Shown one piece after another: positions 1 through 9,030 of a stretch of 18,113 nt of DNA (position 1 is the stretch's first letter; each line of letters opens with the position of its first letter). The notes under the pieces are model-generated. The model saw nothing but the letters and a program-made list of their open reading frames with translations, searched no databases and had not been told where the DNA came from. Location of the stretch: positions 1 to 18,113 of the forward strand of contig JAJSPD010000222.1 of NCBI GenBank assembly GCA_021307315.1, read 5' to 3'. The DNA is from Bisporella sp. PMI_857. Lineage: Eukaryota > Ascomycota > Leotiomycetes > Helotiales > Helotiaceae. The translations under genes were made by a program, and so were the position numbers.

Positions 1-400
1 CATTGTGTTTTCTTCTTGCGTTCTTGAGCACGAGACAACTCATAGCCTCGCAACCCTTGAAAGGTCATGTATTACAGACTCTTGCACAGGTAAACTGAGA
101 ATGTCTGCTCTGCGATCTGCAGGTTTTTGAAGCTCGATTTTGGGCTTTTTTTGAAGTTTTTGCGGGTAAGGGCGAAGGCGGTAAAACATGTAAAATCCAG
201 ATAATCGAAGATGTTCAACATACTCTCTAGAGGAATGTGACGAAAGGGACTTGGTTCTATAGCTTTGAATTCTGCAGACTCGCACAGATCTGTTGATGGT
301 GCTATGAGCTTTATTTTACTAGATTTGATGTTGGTGAAGGCGTAGGTTGGTCAAAATGATTTTTTCGTTGCGAAGAATTAAAACGGTTTGCTGTGAGATA

Positions 401-422
401 GGGATGGGGATGGGGAGGCGGG
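401..422 (+). other. Potential G-quadruplex motif
   Basis: Four G-runs of 3, 4, 4 and 3 bases are separated by loops of 2, 2 and 4 bases (401-403, 406-409, 412-415, 420-422). This fits the G3+N1-7 pattern. It lies about 380 bp before the CNNM-type start codon. Function is unknown. Confidence 0.4.
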
Positions 423-593
423 AGGTTTTATATTGTGTGGACTATCATGAAGCCAGTATCTTACCCACCTGGGTTATCCGCGATGCTCCCATCTCTCAAA
501 GAATAACTCAAGCTGGTGACTAACTAAGTCTGGCAGCACAACATGTCAGAAAACTTGTTTGGTTTACAGGACCCCTATTCTCAAGCGAGAAAT

Positions 594-611
594 TTCTTGG
601 CTTGCCAAGAA
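594..611. promoter_or_regulatory. Inverted repeat TTCTTGGC-TT-GCCAAGAA upstream of CNNM gene
   Basis: Perfect 8-bp arms are separated by 2 bp, about 188 bp before the ATG at 799. The TTGGC/GCCAA half-sites look like a dimeric transcription factor site. No specific factor can be named. Confidence 0.25.
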
Positions 612-798
612 TGCGGCTGATTAGCCAAGCCAACGGTTAGGTCGGCATGAAACCAAGCAATCGCAAGGGCAAGTAGTATGATTCCCAGCCTCATAATATC
701 GCGGCAATAACTTTCTCGACCCATAACAACAATTCTCCCAAATTCATATTCTTCATACACGCTCTTTAGTTGCGACATCTTTCAATTGAAATCGCTAG

Positions 799-2398
799 AT
801 GGCAACCTCAAGCCATGTCGGCCGTTCCCCCATGGCTGTGTCCTTCACAAGAATGTTGGTTGTTGGACTTATAAACTTTCCTCTGCTACGCGCTCTTGTA
901 CTACCACTAGGTTTATCGAAAAGGACTGTTGACGAAGAGCCCGAAGTTGAGGGTGCAAGTTTATGGCTATACTTAGGAATTGCCTTTGCCCTGGTGGTTT
1001 TGGGCGGTATTTTTGCTGGTCTTACCATTGCGTATGTTGTGGATCCTCGTCATGAGCACCCTGCCTAACTTTGTCTATAGACTGATGGGGCAAGACGAAA
1101 TTAATTTGGCCGTGCTTCAAGGTTCAGGAGAAGACCATGAGAAAAAGCATGCTAGAAAGGTCTTGAGCCTTCTTAAAAGAGGAAAGCACTGGGTCCTAGT
1201 CACCCTCTTGTTGTCCAATGTCATCACCAATGAGACGCTGCCTATTGTTCTAGATAGATCTCTTGGAGGCGGATGGCCGGCTGTCGTCAGCAGTACAGTT
1301 CTTATCGGTATGAATTAATACCCTCGTTTTGGTGCGTAGTTCTCCCGGCTAACGACTACAGTTATTTTTGGCGAAGTGATCCCTCAGTCAATCTGTGTGC
1401 GTTATGGCCTCCCAATCGGATCCTATCTCTCATCCGTTGTGCTTGGATTAATGTACATCATGTCGCCTATTGCATGGCCAACAGCCAAACTTCTGGATTA
1501 TCTCCTGGGAGAAGATCACGGGACTGTGTACAAGAAGGCTGGTCTCAAAACCCTCGTTACGCTCCACATGTCCCTTGGCAAGGCTCCATCAGAACGATTG
1601 AACGAGGATGAAGTGACCATCATCACTGCTGTCCTAGACCTCAAAGCTAAATCAGTCGCTTCCATTATGACGCCTCTCGAAGATGTCTTCATAATGTCTA
1701 GCGATACAGTGCTCGACGAGAAAACGGTTGCAAGCATCCTCGCAGCAGGCTACTCTCGGATTCCCATTCATGCACCCGAAAACCAACAAGACTTCGTCGG
1801 CATGCTTCTCGTCAGAACACTCATCACCTACGATCCTGAAGACGAAACCCGTGTTTGCGACTTTACACTTGCCACCTTGCCAGAGACGAAGCCAGAGACC
1901 AGCTGTCTCGACATCATCAACTTCTTCCAAGAAGGTCACTCACACATGGTCATGGTTTCCAATTCACCAGGCGAGAAGGAAGGCGCGATCGGTGTAGTCA
2001 CCCTTGAGGATGTCATCGAAGAGCTAATCGGCGAAGAAATCATGGACGAGTCTGATGTTGTGAAGCAGCCCTCCAATGGCGGTAATACTGTGCCTGAAGG
2101 CCAATTTGCCCCTCCAAGACGTACATCTACCGGTTTGAGCTTCCTGGCAGCTCATAGAGTCAAGTCGAATCCGGGAGAACATCATTTCAATCCTTCCAAT
2201 TTGGCGAGTAATCCAAATGCGACAAAGAACTCGAATATCAAGATCAAGCCTGGAAAATCGCATGTGCATGTTGAAACTCCGCAGGGCGGTGAAGGTGGTA
2301 ATAATTCGGCCGGGCCAAGTTATGCAGCCATTGTTGCTGGTAGTAGTGAGCATGCAGAACCAGATGAGACGGCACCATTGTTGGGTAAAAAAAAGTAG
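799..2398 (+). CDS. CNNM/Mam3-type DUF21 and CBS-pair membrane protein
   Basis: Exons 799-1031, 1081-1307 and 1362-2398 give 498 residues. Intron 1 (1032-1080) runs from GTATGT to TATAG, and intron 2 (1308-1361) from GTATGA to ACAG; both carry a CTAAC branch point. Splicing restores two conserved DUF21 stretches, [14 protein letters not shown] (residues 74-87) and [19 protein letters not shown] around 149-167. The transmembrane core spans roughly residues 54-215 and includes the conserved NETLP (128-132). A CBS pair follows at about 252-385, from [10 protein letters not shown] to [22 protein letters not shown]. The tail is low in complexity and ends ...[17 protein letters not shown] (489-494) fits the acidic dileucine [DE]xxxL[LI] class used for AP-3 sorting to the vacuole. 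Yeast Mam3 is a vacuolar-membrane member linked to Mg/Mn handling, so a divalent-metal role at the vacuole is likely by family. The start follows AGATGGC, and no in-frame alternative fits better. Confidence 0.92.
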
Positions 2399-2635
2399 AG
2401 GACGCGCTATCGCACGTGATATCGACTTGGTTTTCTAGGCTGAGCTTCCTTGTCTCTGGATAAGTGTATTGTATTTATTGCCACGAAGCTAATACTAGCA
2501 TTTTTTACAAGATACAGTAGAATTCTATTACGAGAACACTGAACCAAAAGGAGAAGGTAGAGCTGGAGAGAATCTCTTTTGAAAATAGGCACTAGTCACG
2601 TGCTGTTGATCCCCAATAGTGATAGTTACCGATAT

Positions 2636-2658
2636 AATCACGTGTTGATCATGTGATT
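2636..2658. repeat. Imperfect dyad around a CACGTG core
   Basis: The 9-bp arms AATCACGTG and CATGTGATT are separated by TTGAT and have one mismatch, which is a C-to-T type change. It may be the end of a decayed element upstream of the mariner relic. Confidence 0.3.
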
Positions 2659-2706
2659 TATTCTCCAGATATGAATTCAATAAAAAATCTGTGAACTTTG
2701 GTCAAA

Positions 2707-2902
2707 GAAAACATTTATCGGTTGTATTTAAAGCTAAAAAAAGCTCCTGGTAACAAAAAGACATTGGAAATACTAGTGAATGCAGCTAAAAAAGCATGGC
2801 ATTCTATTGATATAAGGATCTTGTACAAACTAGCTATGACTAGAGAATCGCGTGCAAGCTGTAATACAGGCTAAAAACTGGTATACAAAATATCAGAACT
2901 AC
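2707..2902 (+). pseudogene. Tc1/mariner transposase C-terminal relic
   Basis: From 2707 the frame reads ENIYRLYLKLKKAPGNKK, then EILVNAAKKAWHSID and ILYKLAMT. After a one-base shift near 2840 it continues from 2843 as ENRVQAVIQAKNWYTKYQNY. This is the usual end of fungal Tc1/mariner transposases: an N-x-(I/W)-x-x-L stretch, then AW-x-x-I, then MPxRVQAVI-x-A-x-GWYTKY. Only about 65 residues of the tail are recognisable. The DDE catalytic core that should lie upstream is not visible. The frameshift and missing front make it a dead fragment. It appears to be a different family branch from the relic at 16386. Confidence 0.7.
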
Positions 2903-2989
2903 CTTGAGCATTGTATTTTGTTTCCTTTCAGAGGCGGCGACAATAACAAGTACAAATTAGGAATAAATGCCTTGGCAATACATGACATA

Positions 2990-3009
2990 GGTGCAAACTT
3001 TTTTGCACC
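2990..3009. repeat. Small hairpin GGTGCAAA-CTTT-TTTGCACC
   Basis: Perfect 8-bp arms enclose a 4-nt loop. It lies about 90 bp after the mariner transposase tail, where a 3' untranslated region or terminal repeat would be expected. Its role is unknown. Confidence 0.3.
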
Positions 3010-3584
3010 CTACTGTACCTGGGCCATCTGATTAGATTTTCGAACAACCGAGAATGAGTTGTTAAGGAAGCCGTGACGGCCGCGTGGCGGGAATTTCCAA
3101 AAGGGATCTCTTTAATGCACCAGAGGCTGAAAATAACCGATTTACCAGGACAGGAGAATTGGCGCCTCGCTCAAGGAGATGGTCCTCGCTACACCGTGGA
3201 AAAATTTCCTGGCTGAGAACGGGGTTGGTTCTTGTCCGGCTGGTAAAGAATGATGTTGATTTTCTACCTCCTAATTGTTAAGATGCTGGAAAATGGGTTT
3301 GAAGATCGAAACTTGGAGGAACCCCCTGCACCCTATTATTGGTTTTGTCAGTGAGTAGACATCTATCAGTTGGTTGTCAACATAGAGATCCGAGATATCC
3401 TGACTTTTTGGGGGTAGAGGCACTCACTGGCAAAGTCACCGCACCTCAAAATGTTACTCCTGTTAGCTTTCTGCCTTCTCATGAAGTCGAATGTTCCACC
3501 CAAGAGACACTAATAGCAAGTTCTAGCAAGTCGAGTACAAACTTTCCGGTGCAGCAAAGGACTGTGTTTTCCTCCATCAAAAGC

Positions 3585-5333
3585 TCATCCATACGCCATC
3601 TCGGCAAACCCATTCCAATCCATGACTGGGCTAAATAATTCAGGGGCTCGTGGATCATCCTTCACAACCTCCTCCACATCCTCCTCCACATCCTCTTCCT
3701 CATCCGCATCGTCTTCAGGCTCCTCAATACACCTCGAGTCATCACTTTCCTTCAGGCTTCCTCTGATTCTTACCCCTAAACACTCGTCCGCTTTCCCCGC
3801 CAAGACTCTCAAAAACTTCTCGCTGCCCATCCCATGTTTGCCCTGACTCGCTGTTCCCACAACCCTCACTAATTCTATCAGGTAGTCTCTTGGTTCAACC
3901 TCCATTCTACCACCTTCTATGAAGTTCGGGTGCAAGAGGAGGACATCGGCGAGGCTGCAGCCAATATCGAAGACTTTCTCAAGGATACCGACACCGTTTG
4001 CTTCAAATGCTTTTGGTGACAGCAGACGCGAGACAAGGACGACGTCTCGTGCGATTGTGATAGGGTAGTGGAAGGACATACTTTCTGTCGGTGGCTTTGA
4101 CGAAAGTAATCGTTTGCTAAGAGACAATTGCCAGACCATTGTTTTAAGCCATTGCCTGCTTACAAGTAAATCTGCTTGTTGAATTTCCGTCCTCTCGGCC
4201 ACATTTGGAATCGAGCATTTCAGGATGTTTTGGAGTTGAATAAGTGGTTGCAAGGATGTTACTTTCTCGCTTGGATTTGTCGACGGATTCCAGAGCGAGA
4301 TAAAATCGTCATCAAAATTTTGAAAGAGAGAGACAAGGTCGATGAAGCCAGAAAGGATCTTTTCTTCTGGACCGGGGGCAATTGGCGGGAGGGATATCGT
4401 GCGTTGCAACGTCAGAGGACGATGTCGTTGTAGCGCATAAGCACGCTCGGTGATGAAAAGAAGCCAAAAGGTTCGTCGATTAAACGTGGCGCAAAGAGGA
4501 TCCGCAATAGCCTCGTAAGTACTTTCTTCATGGAGTCGAAGGAGTTGAAGAACAGTCATTGCTTCCCGGATATAAAACCATGCTGAGTTGTCTTTCCCGA
4601 GACAGAAGAAAGCTGCGAAAAGGAAGAATGAAGTCTGGATTGTGGCCAGTGTTAGTGAATCGATGTAGGAGAAGAAGAATTGCCTTGCTCTGACTGTTTC
4701 CTGGATTAAAAATTCTGGAGTTGGCCTCGAGAAATTGTCAGGATGGTCAAAAGTTGGCTCGGATCCAAGAATCTCTGGCTGAAGAGTGATGAGTGCACAT
4801 ATTGAAGTGATGAGAGCGTATTGCTCGGGAGACTCCCCAAGGTGAGGCAGTGAAGCATATATCTGTTTCTGGTCCAGAATGGGCATGATCGGAAATTTGT
4901 GTGTAAAAAACGCACCCATACACTCTTTGACAAGCTCATCAGAGATAAATCTTGAAGGCAGGAATCTCGGTTCCTCCACATCCACGACTGTTGGGATTTC
5001 AGGTTGAGGGACAGTTGGAGGATATTCTCGTCTTCGTGCACTGTTCGAGAGGATCTCTCGCGCAATCTTCAGCCGCTTGGCTGGCCTTGTACCATCCGGA
5101 TTCGGAGGACGGCCAATCCTCCTCCCTTTTGGGCCCTTCTTCTTCGGAACAGCAAGATAGGTGCACATCAGCTCTGTCGAAAGACAGTTCGCACATGGAT
5201 TTGCGCCATCACAACGAATCTTCCGACCATGACAATAGTCACATGCTTGCCGTATCTTATGCGTCTTCTGCCTCTGCTGTACTTGATTGATTTGAGATAT
5301 TCGTTCTTGTGGAAATGTAGTGTGGAATTCCAT
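3585..5333 (-). CDS. Zn2Cys6 fungal transcription factor (MAL-activator-like)
   Basis: This is an uninterrupted 582-residue protein. The ATG is at 5331-5333; the open frame extends four codons further, but only to a TTG. The zinc cluster at residues 31-57 has spacing C-X2-C-X6-C-X5-C-X2-C-X6-C (CDYC, RKIRC, ANPC, ANC, LMC). It is followed by TYLAVPKKKGPKGRRIGRPP, with a basic linker and an AT-hook-like GRPP. The X5 spacing and the CTYL...KK-GPK linker match what is known of yeast Mal63-type activators. The middle, about 130-380, fits the fungal transcription factor regulatory domain (HKFPIMPILDQKQIY; AWFYIREAMTVLQLL; RRTFWLLFITERAYAL). The last 45 residues are acidic (EEEDVEEDVEE), a plausible activation region encoded by a degenerate trinucleotide-like repeat. 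Position beside a sugar permease and an alpha-glucosidase suggests that it controls alpha-glucoside use. The target sugar is inference. Confidence 0.88.
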   Translation of the reverse strand: MEFHTTFPQERISQINQVQQRQKTHKIRQACDYCHGRKIRCDGANPCANCLSTELMCTYLAVPKKKGPKGRRIGRPPNPDGTRPAKRLKIAREILSNSARRREYPPTVPQPEIPTVVDVEEPRFLPSRFISDELVKECMGAFFTHKFPIMPILDQKQIYASLPHLGESPEQYALITSICALITLQPEILGSEPTFDHPDNFSRPTPEFLIQETVRARQFFFSYIDSLTLATIQTSFFLFAAFFCLGKDNSAWFYIREAMTVLQLLRLHEESTYEAIADPLCATFNRRTFWLLFITERAYALQRHRPLTLQRTISLPPIAPGPEEKILSGFIDLVSLFQNFDDDFISLWNPSTNPSEKVTSLQPLIQLQNILKCSIPNVAERTEIQQADLLVSRQWLKTMVWQLSLSKRLLSSKPPTESMSFHYPITIARDVVLVSRLLSPKAFEANGVGILEKVFDIGCSLADVLLLHPNFIEGGRMEVEPRDYLIELVRVVGTASQGKHGMGSEKFLRVLAGKADECLGVRIRGSLKESDDSRCIEEPEDDADEEEDVEEDVEEVVKDDPRAPELFSPVMDWNGFAEMAYG

Positions 5334-5433
5334 TGGTGATCTCAAGAATTCTAATGGTGTTGATGAGAAGTGAAGTGTTCAACAAAGAGGTGAAAGTTCC
5401 GACAAACGCCGAGGAGCTAAAACTCTAGTACCT

Positions 5434-5459
5434 CCCCGCATTTCAACGCTGCAGTGGGG
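5434..5459. promoter_or_regulatory. Inverted pair of CreA/Mig1-like GC boxes upstream of the regulator
   Basis: CCCCGC at 5434-5439 (GCGGGG on the minus strand) and GTGGGG at 5454-5459 both fit SYGGRG, the CreA consensus. They form a near-palindrome (CTCCCCGC / GTGGGGAG), 101-126 bp before the regulator ATG. The six-base motif is common, so only the paired arrangement makes it notable. Confidence 0.3.
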
Positions 5460-5762
5460 AGATAACTGACCCTGTCAACACTAACGATGGCGCGATTTTA
5501 GCCGACCAACTCCACGAGCAATCTAGATAGGGTTTACGATATTTTACGGAACATTTCGCGCAAAATGCGTAGCCCAACTTCCCCTTTGAGACCATGTGTA
5601 TTTTGTTTGGGGTCGTAAGGCAAGATCTATATGAAAGCAGTAAATGTTAATGTCATAGAGTAGTGTATAATGATTGTGATCGGTGTTGTCCTTCGTAGTT
5701 AAGAGTTTAGAAACAAAGTTTTTAGGTACAGTAATCTCACTTCCAGGTTGTGATGAAAAGAC

Positions 5763-6075
5763 GGCAAATGCCTCAAATGCCGCCTTTTTAACTTCAAATG
5801 GCTTGGATGCCACCTGAGATTTGATGGCCTAAATGAGCAGGTCTCATCGTATTACTACTACTATAACATGGATTCTCAGATTGATAGGCCGATATGGTTA
5901 GCTTTGACGCTTGGATCGTTGTGGAGCATTTTAATCCCCCTCTAGTCTAATATTCACTTGCAAGTGAAGTGGTGGTGCTATTTCACTTTTGAGTGAATTG
6001 TTGACCTACGGCTTAAGCGACTGTTTGTATACAGAGGTATTATAATTTGATAAAGCGGCATTTAAGGCATTTGCC
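5763..6075. repeat. MITE-like 313-bp segment with 21-bp terminal inverted repeats
   Basis: GGCAAATGCCTCAAATGCCGC at 5763-5783 matches the reverse complement of 6055-6075 at 20 of 21 positions. The inside has no coding capacity and contains the two TTCACT...AGTGAA dyads. No clean target duplication is visible directly at the ends, although GAAAA occurs 3 bp outside each end. A small non-autonomous DNA element is the best guess. Confidence 0.35.
5953..5997. repeat. Two 16-bp dyads TTCACT-NNNN-AGTGAA
   Basis: A perfect palindrome, TTCACTTGCAAGTGAA, lies at 5953-5968. TTCACTTTTGAGTGAA, with the same arms and a different centre, lies at 5982-5997. Starts are 29 bp apart. They may be tandem protein binding sites about 620 bp before the regulator ATG, or structural parts of the surrounding MITE-like segment. 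Confidence 0.35.
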
Positions 6076-6388
6076 ACCGAAAATAACTCAAATAATAGCG
6101 GAATTTATTTTACATCCAGAATGCGCTGTAAATGTGATGCTATCAACATGGTATTATATAAAGCCTCTAAACCCCTCCCCTAATATATACAAACCCCTCT
6201 TCATAGACTTTGACAAAAGGATAGATTGTAGGTGATCTTATCACAGAATAGGTTGTAGATCTAATAGAATCAACTATCTAGAGTGATGAAAATAGGGGTC
6301 TTGACGCCAAGAGCGGCTAAGCCGAATCGGGCCAATAGGCTTGGTCGTTTCACAGACTCCTACTCCTTCTCATTCACTTCTAAAAACC

Positions 6389-8096
6389 TTACGCCAGCTT
6401 CTTCATCACAACTCCATCGTCAACAATATACTGTCTGAACTTCCTTGGTGAGACTTTGGCGGCATATAGAACATCAATATCGCCATATGTCCTGTTCTTG
6501 GTCTCAGGCTGGAAGAAGTAGAGACCGGCCAAGATAAAGATTTCAGCTCCTACGAAAAGGAACATGATCTTGCCACCCCAATTCAATTGATCTGGGTTGA
6601 TGAAGTATGGGAAGATGGATGAGAGAAGAAGAGCTAGGAATATTATTAGAATCAGGGTACGGTAAAGCTGGGGTGGATGATGACTTACCGGTCAGTTGTT
6701 GGCAAACAACGGTGAAAGAAATGGTTTTTGGACGAGTAGATTGAGAAGCTGTCTCTTGTGCAACAGCCCATCCGAAACATCCAACGGTACCAGTGTACAG
6801 CATTGACCAGGTAACCATGAAAGCAAGAAGTGCGGTGTTTGCCGCTGTGTTGGTCTTGCTAGCCATGGATGTTCCTGCAATGATGATAGACCAAAAGCAG
6901 AGAAGAGTTCCACCTCCGACGAGTGCTTTTCGGCGAGGAAGGACATCAGAAATGCAGACGGACACGCAGTTAGAGAGAAACTGGAGAGTAGATGAGATAG
7001 CAGTCAATCCGAATGGATCTTTTTGTCCGATTAATTCGAAGTAGTAAGTTTGGTAGGTGTTTGCAAAATAACCACCGGAAAAGTTCTGCGATTGAAGACC
7101 AAGGACTGCGACAAGTGTACGGGTACGGTGCTCCTTGGAAAATATTGCCTTCCAGCTGGTCTGGCTTCCATTGTGAGCGTTGCCACTCTCCATTTCTAAC
7201 TCCTTCTTGATGATGGATACTCTCTCTTCAACATCGTGGTTGGCGCCAAAGAGTCTGACAATAGCCTTACGAGCATCCTGTTCACGACCTTTCTTCATGT
7301 ACCAAACAGGAGACTCAGGCAAGAAAGGGAGACCGATGAGGAAGAGACCAGGAACGAGGAAAGTCATGACGAACGCAAGGCGATAACTCCATTGTCCGGA
7401 AATCTTCGACGCACCGAAGCCAGTGAGAGATGACAAGAAGAATCCCAAAACAATGATAACATTAGTGAGGGAGGACAAAGTGCTTCGAAGCTTAGCGGGA
7501 GCATTCTCGGTGACATAGAGGGGTGGTGTGGCAGTTGAGAAACCGACAGAGAATCCTAACAGGAGCTTCGAAACAAAAAGTACTGGAAGGTTTGGTGCGA
7601 AGACCAAGGCAAATGATGCCGCGAGGGAAAGGATGATTGCGAGGTAGAGGATTGGGCGACGTCCGGTATAATCGGCGAATTGTCCTACAAGGAAGGCGCC
7701 AAATACTTGACCGATAGTGGAAGCAGCATTCCAAAGTGATTGCCAAAGTGCGGGAATAACAAACTGACCCCCCTCAGCGTAGTAGTTTCCATAAGCCTCT
7801 CGGAATTCAGGAAATGCAATTGCAACACCTGAGAGACCAGCGTCATAACCCCATCCGAAGACGAGAGCCATAACATACAGGGACCAGAGAACAAATCGCC
7901 TTTCTATCTTCAAATTTGCCCATAATTGTTGATATTGTTCCTTTGGTGTCAGATCCGCAGATACGGGGATCTTGCTGGCGGATCTTGTTTCAATACCAGC
8001 GTTCTCGCTGTGCATGATTTCCGACTTCTTCTCCCCATCAACAGCGATATTGATTGTCTGAACGGCCGCACCTTCCATAATGTTTTTCAGCTCCAT
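6389..8096 (-). CDS. MFS alpha-glucoside (maltose-type) permease
   Basis: Exons 8096-6689 and 6633-6389 on the minus strand give 550 residues. The intron (6688-6634, 55 bp) has a GTAAGT donor, CTAAT branch point and CCTAG acceptor. It joins VVCQQLT to ALLLSSIFPYFINPDQLNWGGK. Reading on past the donor gives only a nonsense serine-rich tail. Sugar-porter signatures (PF00083) include GRRP at 145-148 between early helices, PESPVWYMKKGREQDARKAI from 260, and PETKNRTYGDIDVLY from 512, followed by KVSPRKF. The last pair closely resembles the PETKGRTFGELD...RK-SARKF ending of yeast Mal31/Agt1 maltose-proton symporters. About twelve helices follow a polar N-terminus of roughly 65 residues. By family it is a plasma-membrane proton symporter for maltose, sucrose or related glucosides. 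It is transcribed divergently from the GH32 pseudogene. The ATG at 8094-8096 is the first of two (M1, M7). Confidence 0.93.
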
Positions 8097-8207
8097 TTAG
8101 AAGCGACTGAGGGAGGGTGTTTGAAGAGTAGAAACCTGAAGAGAGGGATTGAGGAGATGAGAGAAGGTGTTTGACCATTGCGTCGATCAGTACAATGTTG
8201 GACGAGG

Positions 8208-8238
8208 AGGAGAGTTATATATATTCTTTAACTCTCCT
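8208..8238 (-). promoter_or_regulatory. TATA-like box inside an inverted repeat, permease promoter
   Basis: TATATATA at 8216-8223 lies about 120 bp before the permease ATG. AGGAGAGTTA (8208-8217) and TAACTCTCCT (8229-8238) are perfect inverted arms around it, so the box falls partly in the arm and partly in the 11-nt loop. It may be a core promoter, or a leader hairpin if transcription starts further upstream. Confidence 0.35.
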
Positions 8239-8594
8239 AGAAGCACTGCTAGATCTTGCCATCTCCGCATCTGGGGCGAGTTTTAGGGTATGGAGTATGG
8301 AATTTGGAGATGCTCTAAAACCTGCAATGTTTGGTAGTCCATTAGTTGCTTGGCCTAAATAACATTTGCCCCCATGTTTTGGTATTTTAATCCTTCCAGA
8401 AGACCCGAAACGACCGACCAATAGGGTGAATTTTCAGCAAGGACCTACAAACTCGATCGTTCGGTAACTTGCCATCAGGCAATAGTTCTAGCGTGCCAAA
8501 ATTCTCGCTGAAAACTAATTAGCCACCCGACAGTTCAAGCCACAAGACGAGATGCAGCCACAAGCTTATTTCTCTGCAAAGTCGCAAGGTCAAT

Positions 8595-8768
8595 ATGCCC
8601 AGAACCCCACGCCTCTTTGATATCGGATTATTTGATAGAGACCTGACAGTGGCAGAAATACCGCCAAAATATCGCGCTGTCTTGCTGTACTCGAATTTGT
8701 TCGTTGAATTGTCATTGGATGGACATACTATTCATCCGAAACTTGCTCAGATTTTCGTTGGCCAGTAA
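8595..8768 (+). other. Small open frame, 57 codons, unrecognised
   Basis: It reads MPRTPRLFDIGLFDRDL... to ...HPKLAQIFVGQ and stops at TAA 8766-8768. GTAAGG overlaps the stop codon and could be a splice donor, so this could be the first exon of a small gene or an upstream part of the decayed GH32 locus. No homology is recognised. It may be chance. Confidence 0.2.
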
Positions 8769-9030
8769 GGTGCATTACTTTCTTTACGCGTGTCTCTTCA
8801 TGATATTCCTCAACACGTTGACTCTCTCCTAAAGTTCTTCGCATATATTTTCTCGTTCTCTGATCACTTCTGGATCCTTTCAACAAATTCTTCTTCGAAC
8901 CTCCTTCATTTACATTATTTCCACGAAATTGAGTTGCTCAAAAATCAATACTCCATATAACGACCGAATTCAGATACTTCTTGACTTTGATTCAGTTCTG
9001 CACCTTATAATTTACGAAACCTTGCAAATC

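Larger units (their letters stand above)
1..798. other. Upstream non-coding stretch, no gene recognised
   Basis: No reading frame here resembles a known protein. The longest open stretches, on the minus strand around 40-285 and 581-778, lack a convincing ATG or recognisable motifs. The segment directly before 799 should contain the promoter and leader of the CNNM-type gene. Two small structures stand out: a G-run block at 401-422 and an 8+2+8 inverted repeat at 594-611. A gene entering from the left edge cannot be excluded. Confidence 0.5.
2399..3584. other. Intergenic region with transposon debris
   Basis: This gene-free stretch lies between the CNNM-type gene and the convergent regulator gene. 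It contains CACGTGA motifs at 2413, near 2596 and near 2638, an imperfect dyad at 2636-2658 (AATCACGTG / CATGTGATT), the Tc1/mariner relic at 2707-2902, and a small hairpin at 2990-3009. Nothing recognisable was found from about 3010 to 3584. Confidence 0.55.
5334..6388. other. Intergenic region between regulator start and permease end
   Basis: No gene was recognised. It holds the regulator promoter (right of 5333), a MITE-like 21-bp inverted repeat pair at 5763-5783 and 6055-6075, two 16-bp dyads at 5953-5968 and 5982-5997, and the permease 3' flank. An open frame on the minus strand at 5544-5813 begins with GTG, shows no known motif and is not called. Confidence 0.5.
8097..9030. other. Divergent promoter region between permease and GH32 pseudogene
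   Basis: This is a 934-bp stretch with starts pointing outward on both sides. Towards the permease it has a TATA-like box inside a 10-bp inverted repeat (8208-8238) and a CCG-N6-CCG pair at 8405-8416, which could suit a zinc-cluster protein. A 57-codon plus-strand frame at 8595-8768 is listed separately. The last 200 bases before 9031 are pyrimidine-rich, as in fungal leaders. Confidence 0.45.

Noticed and set aside
40..285. Minus-strand open frame of 81 codons at the left edge
   Set aside because: It begins with GTG rather than ATG, has no recognisable motif, and no splice signals extend it.
5544..5813. Minus-strand open frame (ASKPFEVKKAAFEAFAVF...)
   Set aside because: Starts with GTG, overlaps the MITE-like inverted repeat, and has no family resemblance; part of its sequence recurs inverted at 6055-6075.
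6543..6688. Permease open frame continuing past the donor to a 517-residue product
   Set aside because: The extra residues are a serine/proline-rich nonsense tail. Splicing at GTAAGT restores the family ending with PETKNRTYGDIDVLY.
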